Assembly (NCBI RefSeq): GCF_010015445.1
Contig: NC_053120.1
Span: 9,454,114-9,518,113 of the forward strand
Source: Perca fluviatilis
Taxonomy: Eukaryota; Chordata; Actinopteri; Perciformes; Percidae
Direction: 5' to 3'
Length of the DNA: 64,000 nucleotides
A program made the position numbers and the translations under genes. The notes beneath the pieces are model-generated. The model was not told the DNA's origin. It saw only the letters and a list, made by a program, of their open reading frames with translations, and made no database searches. Position 1 is the first letter of the stretch. Every line of letters starts with the position of its first letter. Shown one piece after another: positions 42,734-54,944 of this stretch.

Positions 42734-42928
42734 TAGTGATGGTCAAATGAAGCTTTGCGAACCAGTGTCTTTACTTTCTGAGCTCACTAGATGGTGCTCT
42801 CTGTTCAACAAAGGGTTTGAAAACCCATTGACCCATTCATTTAACCTTTTTCTTTGAACAGAGAGCGCCATCTAGTGAGCTCAGAAAGTAAAGACACTGG
42901 TTCACGAAGCTTCATTTGACCATCACTA
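42734..42928. mobile_element. hAT MITE, TAGTGATGGTCAAA family, copy 2
   Basis: Palindrome homologous to 15236-15432. It is flanked by the exact 8-bp duplication GCCCCACC (42726-42733 and 42929-42936). The empty site is in the other gaps (for example near 9875). Confidence 0.85.
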
Positions 42929-42962
42929 GCCCCACCCCTAGGTTTAGAAACACTGAAGTTAA

Positions 42963-43644
42963 AGTGATGGTTCGGAGTAATTCACCCTAGGGTCCTTTGC
43001 ACCATGACCTCCAGCCAAACACCCCCCAGAAGCTTATTTCACCTGGGTCTAACATTGGGCAAGTTAGCGTAGAGTAGCGTTAGCCGCTGAATAGCTTAGC
43101 GCGGGGCTACTGGACCCACGTTTGTATCTCTTAAATGACCCCACTAATAATGCCCGAAATGATACCAAAGGTCTACACTAGTATATATAGGTTATGCACT
43201 CATAAAACGATGGATTGGAAAGTTTGTAAGTACACCAGAAGTTTATGTAAATAACACTTGCCTGCTGGCTTCTGCTCTCTGCTGTTGTTGTTGCTGCTGT
43301 GAGACGAGTGCTTAGGGACATCTACAAATTACAACACCGAAAAGAGATGCAACAAAAATATTTTTTAATTTAACTTATTTTGTAAAGTAAGTGCAGCAGC
43401 AGCAACAGCAACAGCAACAGAGAGCAGAAGAGAGCAGGCAGGTGTTCATAAACTTCTGGTGTACTTACAAACTTTCCAATCCATCGTTTTATGAGAGCAT
43501 AACCTATATATACTAGTGTAGACCTTTGGTACTCTACGCTAACTCGCCCAATGTTAGACCCAGGTGAAAAAAGCTTCTGGGGGGGTGTTTGGCTCGAGGT
43601 CATGGTGCAAAGGACCCTATGGTAAATTACTCCGAACCATCACT
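42963..43644. mobile_element. AGTGATGGTTCGG-family MITE, intact copy
   Basis: Complete ends AGTGATGGTTCGGAGTAATT and its complement, TTAA at 42959 and 43645, and inverted arms throughout. Absent from the matching sites in other gaps (for example GAAGTAAACTACC near 9900). Confidence 0.85.
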
Positions 43645-43826
43645 TTAACTGCCAACATAAAGTAGATCAAAACAGCTCCACCTCGATGATTTCAGATGCA
43701 GGATTTAATTGTAATGGACATGTTGCATTGGTAAGGATATGTGTACGTGTTCCCCCACTAGTATGTATGCAGTGTGTTTTTAAAGTCATTCCTCCCATTA
43801 ACAAAATGTGTCCATTATATCCTGCA

Positions 43827-44008
43827 CGATAAATACTGATATAATGAGGAAACATAATAGTGCATTCAAATTGAGCCATGACCAAAAGCCCATATTAAGC
43901 CCATAGTAATGAACCTGAGATCAGGTGTACCAGAGGAAGAGCCACTGAGCCACCCATTGATTGTGGGGGTGTTCTGATGGTGGGATGACCCTGTCCTCTT
44001 GCCAGTAA
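43827..44008 (+). pseudogene. Fossil SCR20-like terminal exon, gap 4-5
   Basis: Uninterrupted copy of the relic at 10088-10269, ending CCAGTAA. Confidence 0.7.
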
Positions 44009-44157
44009 AAGCTTCAGTTGACGGGAAGTTACATGAGCTGTCTGGACAAACGTGAATGATTAACCAGAGGGAAGAAATATTGTATTGTAGTGCTGTTATC
44101 TGTAACAGTTGTAATATAACATGAATGTTTTTTGGCCTTAAAGCACTCAGTGCTTTA

Positions 44158-44400
44158 CAGGGGCGGATCTACAGGGGGGCAAGGGGGGGCAGCTGCCCCC
44201 CCACTGTAGGGCCTTGCCCCCCCAGCTGCCCCCCTAACTTTGGCATTCAAAAAACTTTGCTTGTAAAAACAAACTGCCACTATGTGCACAGGCTTCTTAA
44301 AACATTGAAACAAACAATTAATTTATATTAATTCATAATAAATAATAATTGTAGATGTAATCTTAGCCCCCTGCCCCTCAAATACTTAGCTACGTCCCTG
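44158..44400. mobile_element. hAT-like MITE, CAGGG(G/A)CG ends
   Basis: Left end CAGGGGCGGATCTA, right end TAGCTACGTCCCTG. C-rich and G-rich internal arms near 44175-44235 could form a hairpin. The host motif GGCC(T/C)TAAAGCACTCAGTG occurs on both sides (44135 and 44471), with about 66 extra bases to the right of the element. Confidence 0.6.
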
Positions 44401-44595
44401 CATCAAACGTGCAGAGCAGCGTTCGCACATTCAGGCTCGCACACAGCGAGTCTGACAAAAATGTATTTTGGCCCTAAAGCACTCAGTGCTTTATAAATCA
44501 GCAGTAGCATTTTAAAATAACTTAGTTCACAAACAGGAAGCCAGTTAAAATATATCTGAGAACCGGAGTGATGTGATCTCTCCTGGTCTTTAGAG

Positions 44596-44883
44596 CAGGG
44601 GTCTTCAACGTTTTTTAGGCCAAGGAACCATTAGCTGAAAGAGAGACAGAGCAGGGACCCCCTATTACATACATTGTATAAAATTGGGTTATACTTATTA
44701 TACTGGGTCAGATGGATGAAAATGAATGGATATTCATGTATAATTTATAAATGTGGAAGGTACAGCAAATCCTTTCTGTGAATGGCTCCCATAGTGGCTA
44801 CCTTACCTTGATTAGTAAAGTAAATCCTCAATGTTGTCTAAGTAAAAACATTTTTTATACGAATAGGCTGATTTGTTGTATTC

Positions 44884-44937
<54 letters not shown>

Positions 44938-46501
44938 CAATCAGGAGAGACTTTGTTGCAGATATGCAAAGATTTATTGTACGAATGCATGATATGACAA
45001 CTGAGCAGCAGAGAGAGACAGGTTTAAAATGCAGTGATTGGCTCGTGAAATTCAAGGCCATTTCTGATTGGTTAGATAAAAGTGAACGCCTCTAACAGCT
45101 GTTCAGTTTTAGAAGAGAGAGAAATGTGATTAAGTTTAGAAGTCTTCCTGCAAGGAATTTATGCTGAGCTCCATATATATGATATATATATATATAATTT
45201 TTTATTATTATTACAGTTTTTACACTTTTTTCGATTGCTAAACGACAGTGGGCACAACTGGAGTCACATGTGCAAAACGCTAACTACAGTCTGCACAGCA
45301 GCAGTTCATGTGGACCAAACTCTAGTTCGTTTTTCATTGCTTGAACACAGTTTTCAAAACTCTACACACTTATCCCATGACTTTAACCACAACGTGCACA
45401 ACACTGTAGATTTACAGCACTTTGTTCAAATGCTAACACACTGCTGTCAAAGCTGTTAACCACACATTCAAAACAGAATAGATTCCAGTCTGGTGCCTAT
45501 CAAACACTGCTGATTGCAATTTTAGCTGAAAGCCTAAGCAGGTGTCTTATTTTAGACTAGTTAGTGAAGATATACGGTATTTATACAGAGAAAGCTCAGA
45601 AAGCCTTTTTTGTAATACAAACACCAAATAAGAATGAAACAATCATACACTGTACTGTTTGAGAGAAACAGGTAAAAGAGCAACGATACCAATATGTCCA
45701 GGTAAGATGTCTGAGGTTATATACACAGCTATAAAAAAAAGTGAAAAACACTATATCTTTACAATAGTAAAACTGCGTTCTTACTGTTTTTCAGAAAGTA
45801 ATGGAGGTGAAAGCAATAGAAACACAACATACATTTCTATTTAGAGATTATGCAGACATCCAATGTGATGAAGAGAACTTGCCACATGATGCTGGAGAGA
45901 GGCAGGATTAATCACACTATTCTTTGGTACTGTTACGTATGTACCTTAATTTTTTTTCCCCCAGTAATTCCATAAATTACCAGAGACAAAATACTTTATT
46001 GAAGAAAACTGCTGATTTTCATTCCTTCTTGTTTACCTTATGTAAAAATTGGTATGCTAAACAATCTATATTTTTTCCTTAAATAAACTGTTGAGTAGTA
46101 TCAAGCCACTCAAATTGTTCAAACTGTAAAGATGAAAAAGTTTGTAATTTCTGTATTGGTGGTTGACGCTAGTGTTTTTTCCCTCAGTGTGTTCTGAGTG
46201 ACAGTGTGTGTTATCTCAGTGAGGCCTGTGCATACTGTTTGAGACGTGTTAAGCGTTGTGTTGCTTTGAATGAGTTTTGCAGGAGATGTGAACTGTTTAG
46301 CTCAGGTGACTGTTGGTAGTGCAGACTGTAGTTTGAGTTTTGCACACGTGACTCCAGTTGTGCCCACTGTCGTTTAGCAATCGGAAAAAAACTGTATTAT
46401 TATTTATTTATTTTTAATTTAAAATTCAATAATATAGCGACCACACTGCAGTAACTCTGAGGACCCCCTATGGGTCACGGACCCCTTGTTGAAGATCTCT
46501 G
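44596..46501. mobile_element. 1.9-kb hAT element with nested mariner-like insert
   Basis: Ends CAGGGGTCTTCAACG / GTTGAAGATCTCTG, flanked by the 8-bp duplication CTTTAGAG (44588-44595 and 46502-46509). It splits the LINE relic of this gap. There is a (TA)n run at 44885-44934 and no complete transposase. Confidence 0.85.
45214..46394. mobile_element. 1.2-kb mariner-like non-autonomous element, TA target
   Basis: Inverted ends CAGTTTTTACA and its complement extend for about 60 bp (GCTAAACGACAGTGGGCACA on the left, its complement on the right), flanked by TA. It is nested within the 44596-46501 hAT. Internal frames are short. Confidence 0.7.
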
Positions 46502-46716
46502 CTTTAGAGACATTTAAAAACAAAACTACAGTAGTCAAGCCTGTTAAAGATGGCATGGACAAGTTTTTAGAAATCTAACTGAGACATAAGTCCTTTAATG
46601 TTTGATATAGTCTTACTTTTTTTACTTACTTTAGTAATTTATTAATAAATTACTAAGTTAAACCAATATTGCAAAATACTGTTCGGATTTATTTACATTT
46701 CTAATCTCATTCATTG

Positions 46717-46826
<110 letters not shown>

Positions 46827-46837
46827 TGGTGGGGGTG

Positions 46838-46972
46838 TGAGACTGTTTCACTGCAAATGTCTGCATTCCTACTGCACAGACAGACTTCAATCTGAATAAC
46901 TCTAAGAGGAAAAACATTACCTCAGCCTCAAAGAGTGGAGTTCCTAAATACAGCGATTCCTGGATCTTCACA
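46838..46972 (+). promoter_or_regulatory. Conserved 5' flank / 5'UTR block of gene 5
   Basis: Copy of the block before gene 2, almost unchanged up to the ATG. Confidence 0.5.
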
Positions 46973-49900
46973 ATGAGACTCTTTCACCTTCTTTGGCTTT
47001 TGATCCTGTTACTGAACAGTGATTCATCTTTACAACAGAATGGTAAGCATGTCAGATTTCAGAAGATTTCATTTTCTCTGTTGTTTTACTGCAGTTAACA
47101 ACATGCATGCATACATTACATACATATATTTTTTGTCAGTTGATGCTTGGGGCCTAAGACACCAGCTAAAAAAGAAAATTCATGTTACCAATTTCTATGA
47201 ACTGTAACTGTCTGTAATGCATAATAAGCACATTTATAAGACATAATTCTTTCATACGGCCTTGTAAAAATCTTGAAAAATGTGTAGAATCATGATAACT
47301 TATAACAAAGTTTATATAAAGTATTGTAATTGGTGGATATTATGTATTATATTTGAATGCTTTATACCTCCATGACAAGAGTGTATCATGTTGCGTAGTA
47401 CTCCACACAGCTTCACTACAAGGCTACTTCATGTTTGTTTATTGTTCATTAAAAGGACCCCCATTAGCTTACCCACATCACTATTTCTATAACTATGTTT
47501 TTATGTGTACTAACAAGTGTGAAATAAATATAATATCAAAGTAGTCTTTCATACTGCTGCCAGTAAGAACACACTTGATGTATACATGTTTGTTTCTTTT
47601 GTTTTTAAGAAATAACATGTGACAGAAAGGATATCCCGAAGGCAGATGTTATCGGAGAATACAAGCAGAGATACCGCTACGATGAACAGGTCGGTTATGT
47701 CTGCAGGGAGGGTTATCAAGGACAATTCACTCTAACCTGTGGAGAAAATGGTTGGATCGCGAATCCAAGGTGTACAGGTAAGTGACGTTCCGGACAACAA
47801 ATTCAGTGTTGGCACATGCAACATTTAATAACATTTGTTATTGCTTTTTTGTTTAGACATGCATGCAATTTATTGATTTTGAGAAATTACCATCTTAGCC
47901 AAACCTGTCAAATTTATTCTCCCAGTCAATCCCAAATCCAGTACAGTCATGCTTACACCACTATATAATGTATTTTGTTAAAGAGATTATTAGGAAATGA
48001 ATCACTGAATAAAAGTCGCAAATAATCTGTAATTTTGAGTTTTCTAAACAACAGCAGTAACAGTAAAATAAAAATAAAAAATAAAAAGGTTTTGAGGTTT
48101 GCAAGCATTGGTTTTTTTACTCCACAGAATACCAAACTAATCAAAATTTTAAAACTGATATTAATCTTTTAAAAGCACAGCTTGTTAGCTCTCATTCATT
48201 TTAATGTTGCATAATAATGTGCTCATTCTGGAGCACTACAAGATCTGAGATGAGACAAGGGGAAGAAACTTACTTAGTGACTTTGTCTTTAATTGCTCTT
48301 GTATAGTTTCTATTTTTACTTCTATTCTTATTCTACTTGTATATAACTCCTTATTTATTTTACTATCCCTATTTATCTGTATTTATTTCTGTCTTTGTGC
48401 TGCTGCAACAACTGAATGTCTCCTCTGAGGATCAATAAAGGCTTCTCTTTCTCTTGGAGACCAGCCTTTTTATATGACAAATGTTTTGTTTCTAACTATT
48501 TGAAAGCAGTCTTTCATACTGCTGCCAGTAAGAACACACTTGATGTGTACATGTTTGTTTTGTTTTGTTTTTTAGAAATAACATGTGACAGAAAGAATGT
48601 CCCGAAGGCAGAAGTTATCAGCGAATACAAGCAGACATACCGCTACAATGAACAGGTCCGTTATCGCTGCAGGGAGGGTTATCAAGGAGGAGAATTCACT
48701 CTAACCTGTGGAGGAGATGGTTGGATCGGGACTCCAACGTGTAGAGGTAAGGACGTTCAGGACAACAAATTCTGTGTTGGCACATTTTGTTATTGTTTTT
48801 CTGTTTTTTAAATGCATGCAATTTAATGATTTTAAGGAATTACCATCTCAGCCAAACCTGTCAAATTTATTCTCCCAGTCAATCCCAAATCCAGTATACA
48901 ATAAATTTTTTCAGAGATTACTGGGAAAAGAATCACTGAGTAATAGTCACACATAATCTGTAATTTTGAGTTTTCTAAACAACAGCGGTAACTGCGGTAA
49001 CTGGGGTTTCTGCAGCGGTTTCTATTCCAAATTTATGTTTTTCAAACTATTTGAACACCTGAAGGGTGACTTTGAAAGTTACAGTCAGAATGAAGAAGTC
49101 CATTATACATGTAATGACAATGCACAATTACGGTTTACTGTCACCTGTGAGCAAAGTGGTTGGACTGGGATTGAGAGCTGTACAGGTAACATACAACTAC
49201 AACAAATACAGTTTTAAGGCTACATATGGTGTAAGTAGTGTATGTTTTAACTAAAGTGAAAAATAATTTGTATATCTGCCCTGTGATTCGGATCTGCTCC
49301 AAAATGTATTCTTCTTTGCCCCGTGTTACACCCTTCCACCAAGTTTCAGAAAAGGTTATAAGCTTTTCTTAAACAAAGGCTGGTGGGCTGAGGCCAAATG
49401 TAATGACAACGTGTTGTTTTAGTGTGATTTCTTTTAACCTTTATTTATCCAGGTAAGTGGATTGAGAACAACTTCTCATTTGCAACGATGACCTGATCAC
49501 ATTCACACAGTTAGACATTCAAACCTGGAAGCTGCCCAGTGCAACCACAGTCTGATCTGCTGGCCACTGAGCAGCTCCACTGGAGCAGTTGGGGTTAAGG
49601 GCCTTGCTCAAGGACACCTCAGTGGTGGTAATGAGGGAGGGACAAGCATTGCTCTTTCACTTTCCCCACCAAGATTTTTTCCTGTCAGTCCCAAAATCAT
49701 TTCTTAACCACTAGACCACCAATTTACTGTTGTTAATTTTAATGACCTGCATTTAATTACATATTCACAATTTTAAATGGCCAGGTTTCCTGGTCAGACC
49801 CCATGTATGTTCCCATTCCTATGTGCTCATTAGATTGTGATATACTGTCTAAGAGATCAATATAATTATTCATCATACAGTTTTAGGATATGTTTCTACA

Positions 49901-50733
49901 AAGTATTAGAAATCATTGAAAAAACGTACTAAATTAAGACCAAAGACTTATAACTAAATATATTTTCAAATTTAAAAGGTATATCTCATGTAAATGTATA
50001 TTAACCATGTTTTCAGTTCTAGAATCCAATCCTTCTTCAGTAGGCCTACAGAAGATAATATTATATTTAGGGGGAAAACTGTTTTTGTGACTGATTTGTA
50101 TTTATTTTTTTGGTAGACATTTTGGACTGCTAAATATTGTGTGATGTAAACATTTTCCGCAGCCCTCACCCACAAAGGTGTGGCAATATATGTGAAACCT
50201 TTTAAACTGTGCCAAAATATAATACCTCAACCTCTACCTTATTTGTACCAATATATATGTTTTTAGAGATTGTAGGCTGTGGGAGTCCACCACCTCTCAC
50301 AGATGGAGACATCAAGGGCACCGTGAAAAGTGATTACAGCCATCAAGAAAGTGTTGAATTCATGTGTCAAAATTACTTCACCATGGAGGGTGGGCCTTAC
50401 AGAACCTGCATCAATGGTGAATGGATTGGTCAGATCAAATGCCTCAGTAAGTTACAACTTCTTTCACATTTTTCATGTTGCACTTGTTGAGGATTTTGCA
50501 TACATTATGTAAAACTATTTTTTGGGTTTCTGGTGTCTGCATGTAGCCACTTTTAAACAAACATTACAATAAAGATAGACAAGAAGTAAATAATAATTAA
50601 CAGGCAACAATGAGTCTTACACTATGCTGACAGTAGAGCTGAACACAGCCCTACAAAGCCAAAATGCAGTTACTACATATTTGGTAAAAAATAATTATTA
50701 TCTGTTTTACCTTATGAAAGAAGAACTTGTCAG

Positions 50734-50768
<35 letters not shown>

Positions 50769-50771
50769 GTT

Positions 50772-50848
<77 letters not shown>

Positions 50849-51161
50849 ATATAAAGATATTATATTAGTATTATCCTTTATCCTAAGAATAGCATTTATT
50901 ATACATAGAGTTTGATATGAAGTAATTTCCCATTAATAAAATGCTGTTTATCTGTTATCTCTTGCAGAACCCTGTACTGTGGATAGAGACCTCATGAACA
51001 GATATAATATTGCCTTCAGATATGGTCATGAAGATAAGCTGTATTCAACCCATAATGATTTTATCACGTTCACTTGTACTGCAGGTCATAGACCTACCGG
51101 CTCATTGCCCATGCGCCAGCAGTGTATTGATGGTGTGGTGAACCTGCCCACTTGCCAGTAA
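46973..51161 (+). CDS. Complement factor H-like gene 5, 4 SCRs (CFHR-sized)
   Basis: Exons: 46973-47042 (signal), 47610-47777 (M5), 48576-48746 (M5), 50267-50446 (P), 50968-51161 (class B terminal, TAA). All junctions are AG/GT and phase 1, giving about 260 aa. All four SCRs have the full set of four Cys. The terminal SCR reads RDLMNRYNIAFRY, keeping the YNIA motif of human CFH SCR20. This is the shortest gene in the array and has no obvious damage in its used exons. Relic M6 and M7 exons remain in the intron before P. It is likely a secreted competitor or decoy for CFH ligands, by analogy with CFHRs. Confidence 0.85.
48205..48465 (+). repeat. LINE 3'-end-like insert, gene 5
   Basis: Copy of the block at 25795-26030. 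Confidence 0.45.
49000..49185 (+). pseudogene. Relic M6 SCR exon in gene 5
   Basis: Keeps YSQNEEVHYTCND, TVTCEQ and ESCT with a GT donor. Cys1 is lost; acceptors in phase 1 meet an in-frame TGA. Confidence 0.65.
49355..49420 (+). pseudogene. Relic M7 SCR exon in gene 5
   Basis: Short M7 remnant (AAGGCTGGTGGGCTGAGGCC), cut off where the repeat at 49420 begins. Confidence 0.6.
49420..49725. repeat. Dispersed fish repeat in gene 5 intron
   Basis: Carries AACCTTTATTTATCCAGGTA near its start and GGGCCTTGCTCAAGG further on, both widespread in fish retroelement tails. It is absent from the other units. Confidence 0.5.
50736..50850 (+). repeat. (TA)n/(TG)n compound microsatellite, last intron of gene 5
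   Basis: Alternating TA and TG tracts. The gene 6 counterpart (60051-60095) is where the Tc1-like element inserted. Confidence 0.9.
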
Positions 51162-51272
51162 AAGTTTTTAGTTAACTGGATGTGATGAACATGATCTGGC
51201 TGGACAAACATGTAAACGATTAACAAGAAGTACAGTTATTAACTTATCTTCTGTACCTACTGCAACAGTTTT

Positions 51273-51278
51273 AATAAA
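51273..51278 (+). other. Polyadenylation signal AATAAA, gene 5
   Basis: AATAAA, 112 bp after the stop, as in genes 2 and 6. Confidence 0.7.
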
Positions 51279-51299
51279 ACATACATGTTCTCATGTTTT

Positions 51300-52180
51300 C
51301 CTCTAGATATGTATTGTTTTATTAAAGCATTTGGTTAAGTAGATCAGACACTACTTTGTATGTATTAGTCACGCCTGCAATGCTGTTAAGTACATTTGCA
51401 TTTTAAGGATTTATTTTTCATACTCTTAATAAAACATTTGAATAAATAATGGAGGAGGTATGCAGTATAGCAGGTACTAAATAAATAGTATTCTCCCCGA
51501 TGCTGGACACACGACTGTAACAGGGTTGAAAAGTAACTAAGTACATTTACTGTTTGAAGGTACTTGTACTTTATTTAAGTATTTCCATTTGATGCTACTT
51601 TACAGTTCTACTACTACTACTACTACTACCACATTTCAGAGGGAAACATTGCTGTAATATCAACAACTCCATGCCTTATTTCCATAACAGCTAGTTACTC
51701 TTCAGATGATAATTTTACATAGATAATGATATAACCTTGTACAATACAACACATTGTTAAAGATTAAACCCAACCTTTTTTTCTCTTGTGGCACCGTATA
51801 AAAAACACAATCTAGCTGAGGAGTCCTTGTCTCATTTTGGAGAACTTTCTCTTCTAAACTTTTTAGATGGTTACCTTCCAAACACTGTTTAAATTGTATA
51901 GAGGTCAAATTATCTATACTAATTCTTTAGTTTTTTCTTCATTTCACAGCCCCTCAGATTTATCTTGTGGGACTGTAGAGGGGCCCCACCCCTAGGTTTG
52001 GAAACACTGAAGTAAACTACCAACATAAAGTAGATCAAAATAGCTCCACCTCGATGATTTCAGATGCAGGATTTAATTGTGATGGACATGTTGCATTGGT
52101 AAGGATATGTGTACGTTTTCCCCCATTGGTATGCAGTGTGCTTTTAAAGTCATTCCTCCGATTAACAAAATGTGTCCATT
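51300..52180. other. Unit-specific intergenic DNA after gene 5
   Basis: The class B unit flank, closely repeated at 62130-62600 after gene 6 and, with insertions, at 19190-21800 after gene 2. It includes a TACTTGTACTTTA(T/C)TTAAG motif near 51560, a known fish repeat. No gene seen. Confidence 0.55.
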
Positions 52181-52183
52181 ATA

Positions 52184-52583
52184 TCCTGCACGATAAATAC
52201 TGATATCATGAGGAAACATAATAGTGCATTCAAATTGAGCCATGGGTGCCCGGATAGTTCAGTTGGTAGAGCAGGCACCCATATATAGAGGTTCACTCCT
52301 CGATGCAGCGTGCCCGGGTTCAACTCTGACCTGTGGTCCTTTGCTGCATGTCATTCCCTCTCTCTCTTTCTCTCTCTCCCATTTCATGTATTCTGCTGTC
52401 CTATCAAAATAAAGACTGAAAATGCCCAAAAAATTATCTTTAAAATTGAGCCATGACCAAAAGCCCTTATTAAGCCCATAGTAATGAACCTGAGATCAGG
52501 TGTACCAGAGGAAGAGCCACTGAGCCACCCATTGATTGTGGGGGTGTTCTGATGGTGGGATGACCCTGTCCTCTTGCCAGTAA
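52184..52583 (+). pseudogene. Fossil SCR20-like exon, gap 5-6, split by a SINE
   Basis: Left part 52184-52244, right part 52443-52583 (CCAGTAA). The SINE 52245-52442 interrupts it with a 13-bp target duplication. Confidence 0.65.
52245..52442 (+). mobile_element. tRNA-derived SINE with A and B boxes
   Basis: Starts GGTGCCCGGATAGTTCAG. The A box (TAGTTCAGTTGG) and B box (GGTTCAACTC) are at tRNA-like spacing. It is flanked by the duplication AAATTGAGCCATG (52232-52244 and 52443-52455). The empty site is seen near 10125, 33990 and 43875. Confidence 0.85.
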
Positions 52584-52699
52584 AAGCTTCAGTTGACTGG
52601 AAGTGACATGAGCTGTCTGGACAAACATGTGAATGATTAACCAGAGGGAAAAGATATTGTATTGTAGTGCTGTTATCTGTAACAATTATAATAAAGAAG

Positions 52700-52930
52700 A
52701 AATGTATTTTGGCCCTAAAGCACTCAGTGCTTTATAAATCAACAGTAGTATTTTAAAATAACTTATTTCACAAACGGGAAGCCAGTTAAAATATCTGAGA
52801 ACTGGATGGATGTGATCTCTCCTGGTCTTTAGAGGACTTCTAAGAGAGACATTTAAAAACAAAACTACAGTAGTCAAGCCTGTTAGAGATGGCATGGACA
52901 AGTTTTTAGAAAATCTAGCTGAGACATCAG
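52700..52930 (-). pseudogene. LINE RT fragment, gap 5-6, first part
   Basis: The minus strand reads FNWLPVCE, FKILLLIYKALSALGPK: the best-preserved copy of this recurring LINE relic. It continues at 54380-54545 after inserted DNA. Confidence 0.65.
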
Positions 52931-52989
52931 CTGACAAGGGTCAGTGTATATTTTGGTCATTTGATTTTCATTTCATTAACAGGTATTAA

Positions 52990-53698
52990 AGTGCCCATAT
53001 TATGAAAAAATCACTTTTTCTGGGATTTGGGGTGTTCTTTTGTGTCTCTGGTGCTTCCACACACATACAAACTTTGAAAAAAATCCATCCATGCTGTTTT
53101 GAGAGAGATATGGTTTCTGAATGTGTCCTGCCTTCAGTCTCCTAGTGAGCTGTTCAAAATCAGCTCGGTCTGTGACGTCACAGTCCGAAATGAGCTGGCT
53201 AACCACAACCGTTAGCTCGTTAGCATGCTAACCGTTAGCATTAGCATGCTAACGCTAATGCTAACGCTAGCATGCTACGTCGTTCTCAATAGTAGCACTG
53301 CTACAACACACACAAGTTCACCATAATCTCCAAAAGAACTACTTACATGTGCGCCCTCATTTAGAAGTCTCCCAGCTAATCCCGCATTGTAACTGACTGA
53401 AGTTGGAGAAACAGCCTTTCTTTTACTGTCTCTAGAGTTAGCTAGCTGACATGATCTACATCTGAGCTACTGAGCATGTGCAAGTGCAATCAAAGATAGT
53501 ACAGAAGAAGAAGATGAAAAGAGGTCTCACTCTGTAGCTAAAACAGAAACCTGGTGAAAAGAGGATCTGCAGCAGTGAGAGAGAGCTGTGCAGTACAACA
53601 AAAATATGGTGTTTTTTGAAAATTAAACCATGTAAACCTATTCTGGTACAATCTTAAAATACAGTTATGAACCTGAAAATGAGCATAATATGGGCACT
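52990..53698. mobile_element. TTAA-flanked piggyBac-type MITE, gap 5-6
   Basis: Ends AGTGCCCATATTATG / CATAATATGGGCACT with TTAA at 52986 and 53699. The interior has a GCTAAC/GCTAGC-rich simple repeat (53205-53280). Confidence 0.85.
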
Positions 53699-53702
53699 TT
53701 AA

Positions 53703-54214
53703 AAAACAAAAAAAACGAGCGGTTATTTGATTTTCGTTTTAAAAAAAAAAATTGAAAATTGAAATACAAAGCATTTTTCCTTTTCATTGTCAAAACCAAT
53801 GAGCGAAATTTAAAAAATCATTTGATTTTCATTTTCTATTTCATACAACAAAACATATAATCACTAGAAAACAGAAATGAAAAAAATGCCTGTTTTTTCA
53901 TATTCTGAGACCAGATGTTGCATTTCCAAGGTAGTAGCACGTTCTCTTACTGCACAAGCTACAAAATAACTAATTAGACGGTATTTAACTCATAATAAGA
54001 CTGTAGCGACATGCCTGTAGGTAGCAGTATACAGTGCTATGTGTTTGACTTCTTCATTTGGTTGCAACAACGACAAAAGTGCTTAAAATTTTAGAAAACC
54101 ACAAAGTTTACTACGTGTGATGCACGTAGGACATTAATGAACATTTCTGTAAATGTGCCAGTGTTATCTAGTCAGCTAATTTTCAACTGTAGTTCTAGTT
54201 GCATAGCATGCATG
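53703..54214. other. Intergenic DNA without recognised gene
   Basis: A-rich stretch with repeated ATTTGATTTTCATTT motifs (53720-53850), then unremarkable sequence. It is absent from the other gaps. Confidence 0.4.
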
Positions 54215-54375
54215 TCTTCATAGTGGGAAGAAATCAGAGCACCTGGGGAAAGCCACAATAGCACAGGGAGAACATGCAAACTCCACACAGAAAGGCCTCA
54301 GACGACCTTGATTTGAACCCAGCACCTTCTTGCTGTGAGGCAGAAGTGCAAACCACTGAGCCACCATGCTGCCTA
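54215..54375 (-). mobile_element. tRNA-derived SINE fragment, gap 5-6
   Basis: On the minus strand it reads GGCTCAGTGGTTTGCACT (A-box region), GGTTCAAATC (B box) and GTGGAGTTTGCATGTTCTCC, a common vertebrate SINE pattern. Confidence 0.6.
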
Positions 54376-54635
54376 CTATGTTCAACTGTAGGTCTGAGTC
54401 CATGACTACACCAAGATGTACAACGTTGTTTGGTGTCTTTAATGATAGCATGTTGGTCAAACGTTCTATTATTTTCTATTTTATAACCATTCCTGACCCT
54501 GATTCCTTGACCCAAGTAAATCCATGCCTGAAAGCTGAAATTAATAAATTACTAAATTAAACCAATATTGCAAAATGCTGTTTGGATTTATTTACATTTC
54601 TAATCTCATTCCTTGTTTTGGGAAACTGTGTAAAT

Positions 54636-54637
<2 letters not shown>

Positions 54638-54720
<83 letters not shown>

Positions 54721-54740
54721 TGTTTGTGTGTGTGTGTGTG
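54638..54740 (+). repeat. (TG)n microsatellite upstream of gene 6
   Basis: TG tract followed by a TG-rich region up to about 54817. Confidence 0.95.
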
Positions 54741-54810
54741 GGCGGGCGGGCGTGCTACGTGTGTTCATGCTTGCGTGTGTGAGTGTGTGTGGGTGCATGT
54801 ATGAGTGTGT

Positions 54811-54944
54811 GGGTGTGTTTCACTGCAAATGTCTGCATTTCTACTGCACAGACAGACTTCAATCTGAATACTTCTAAGAGGAAAAACTTTACCTCAGCCT
54901 CAAAGAGTGGAGTTCCTAAATACAGAGATTCCTGGATCTTCACA
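54811..54944 (+). promoter_or_regulatory. Conserved 5' flank / 5'UTR block of gene 6
   Basis: Copy of the block before gene 2, with a few changes near its start. Confidence 0.5.

Noticed and set aside
52245..52330. Possible tRNA gene with A and B boxes
   Set aside because: The boxes belong to a SINE with a long tail and a 13-bp target duplication; the arms do not form a clean cloverleaf.
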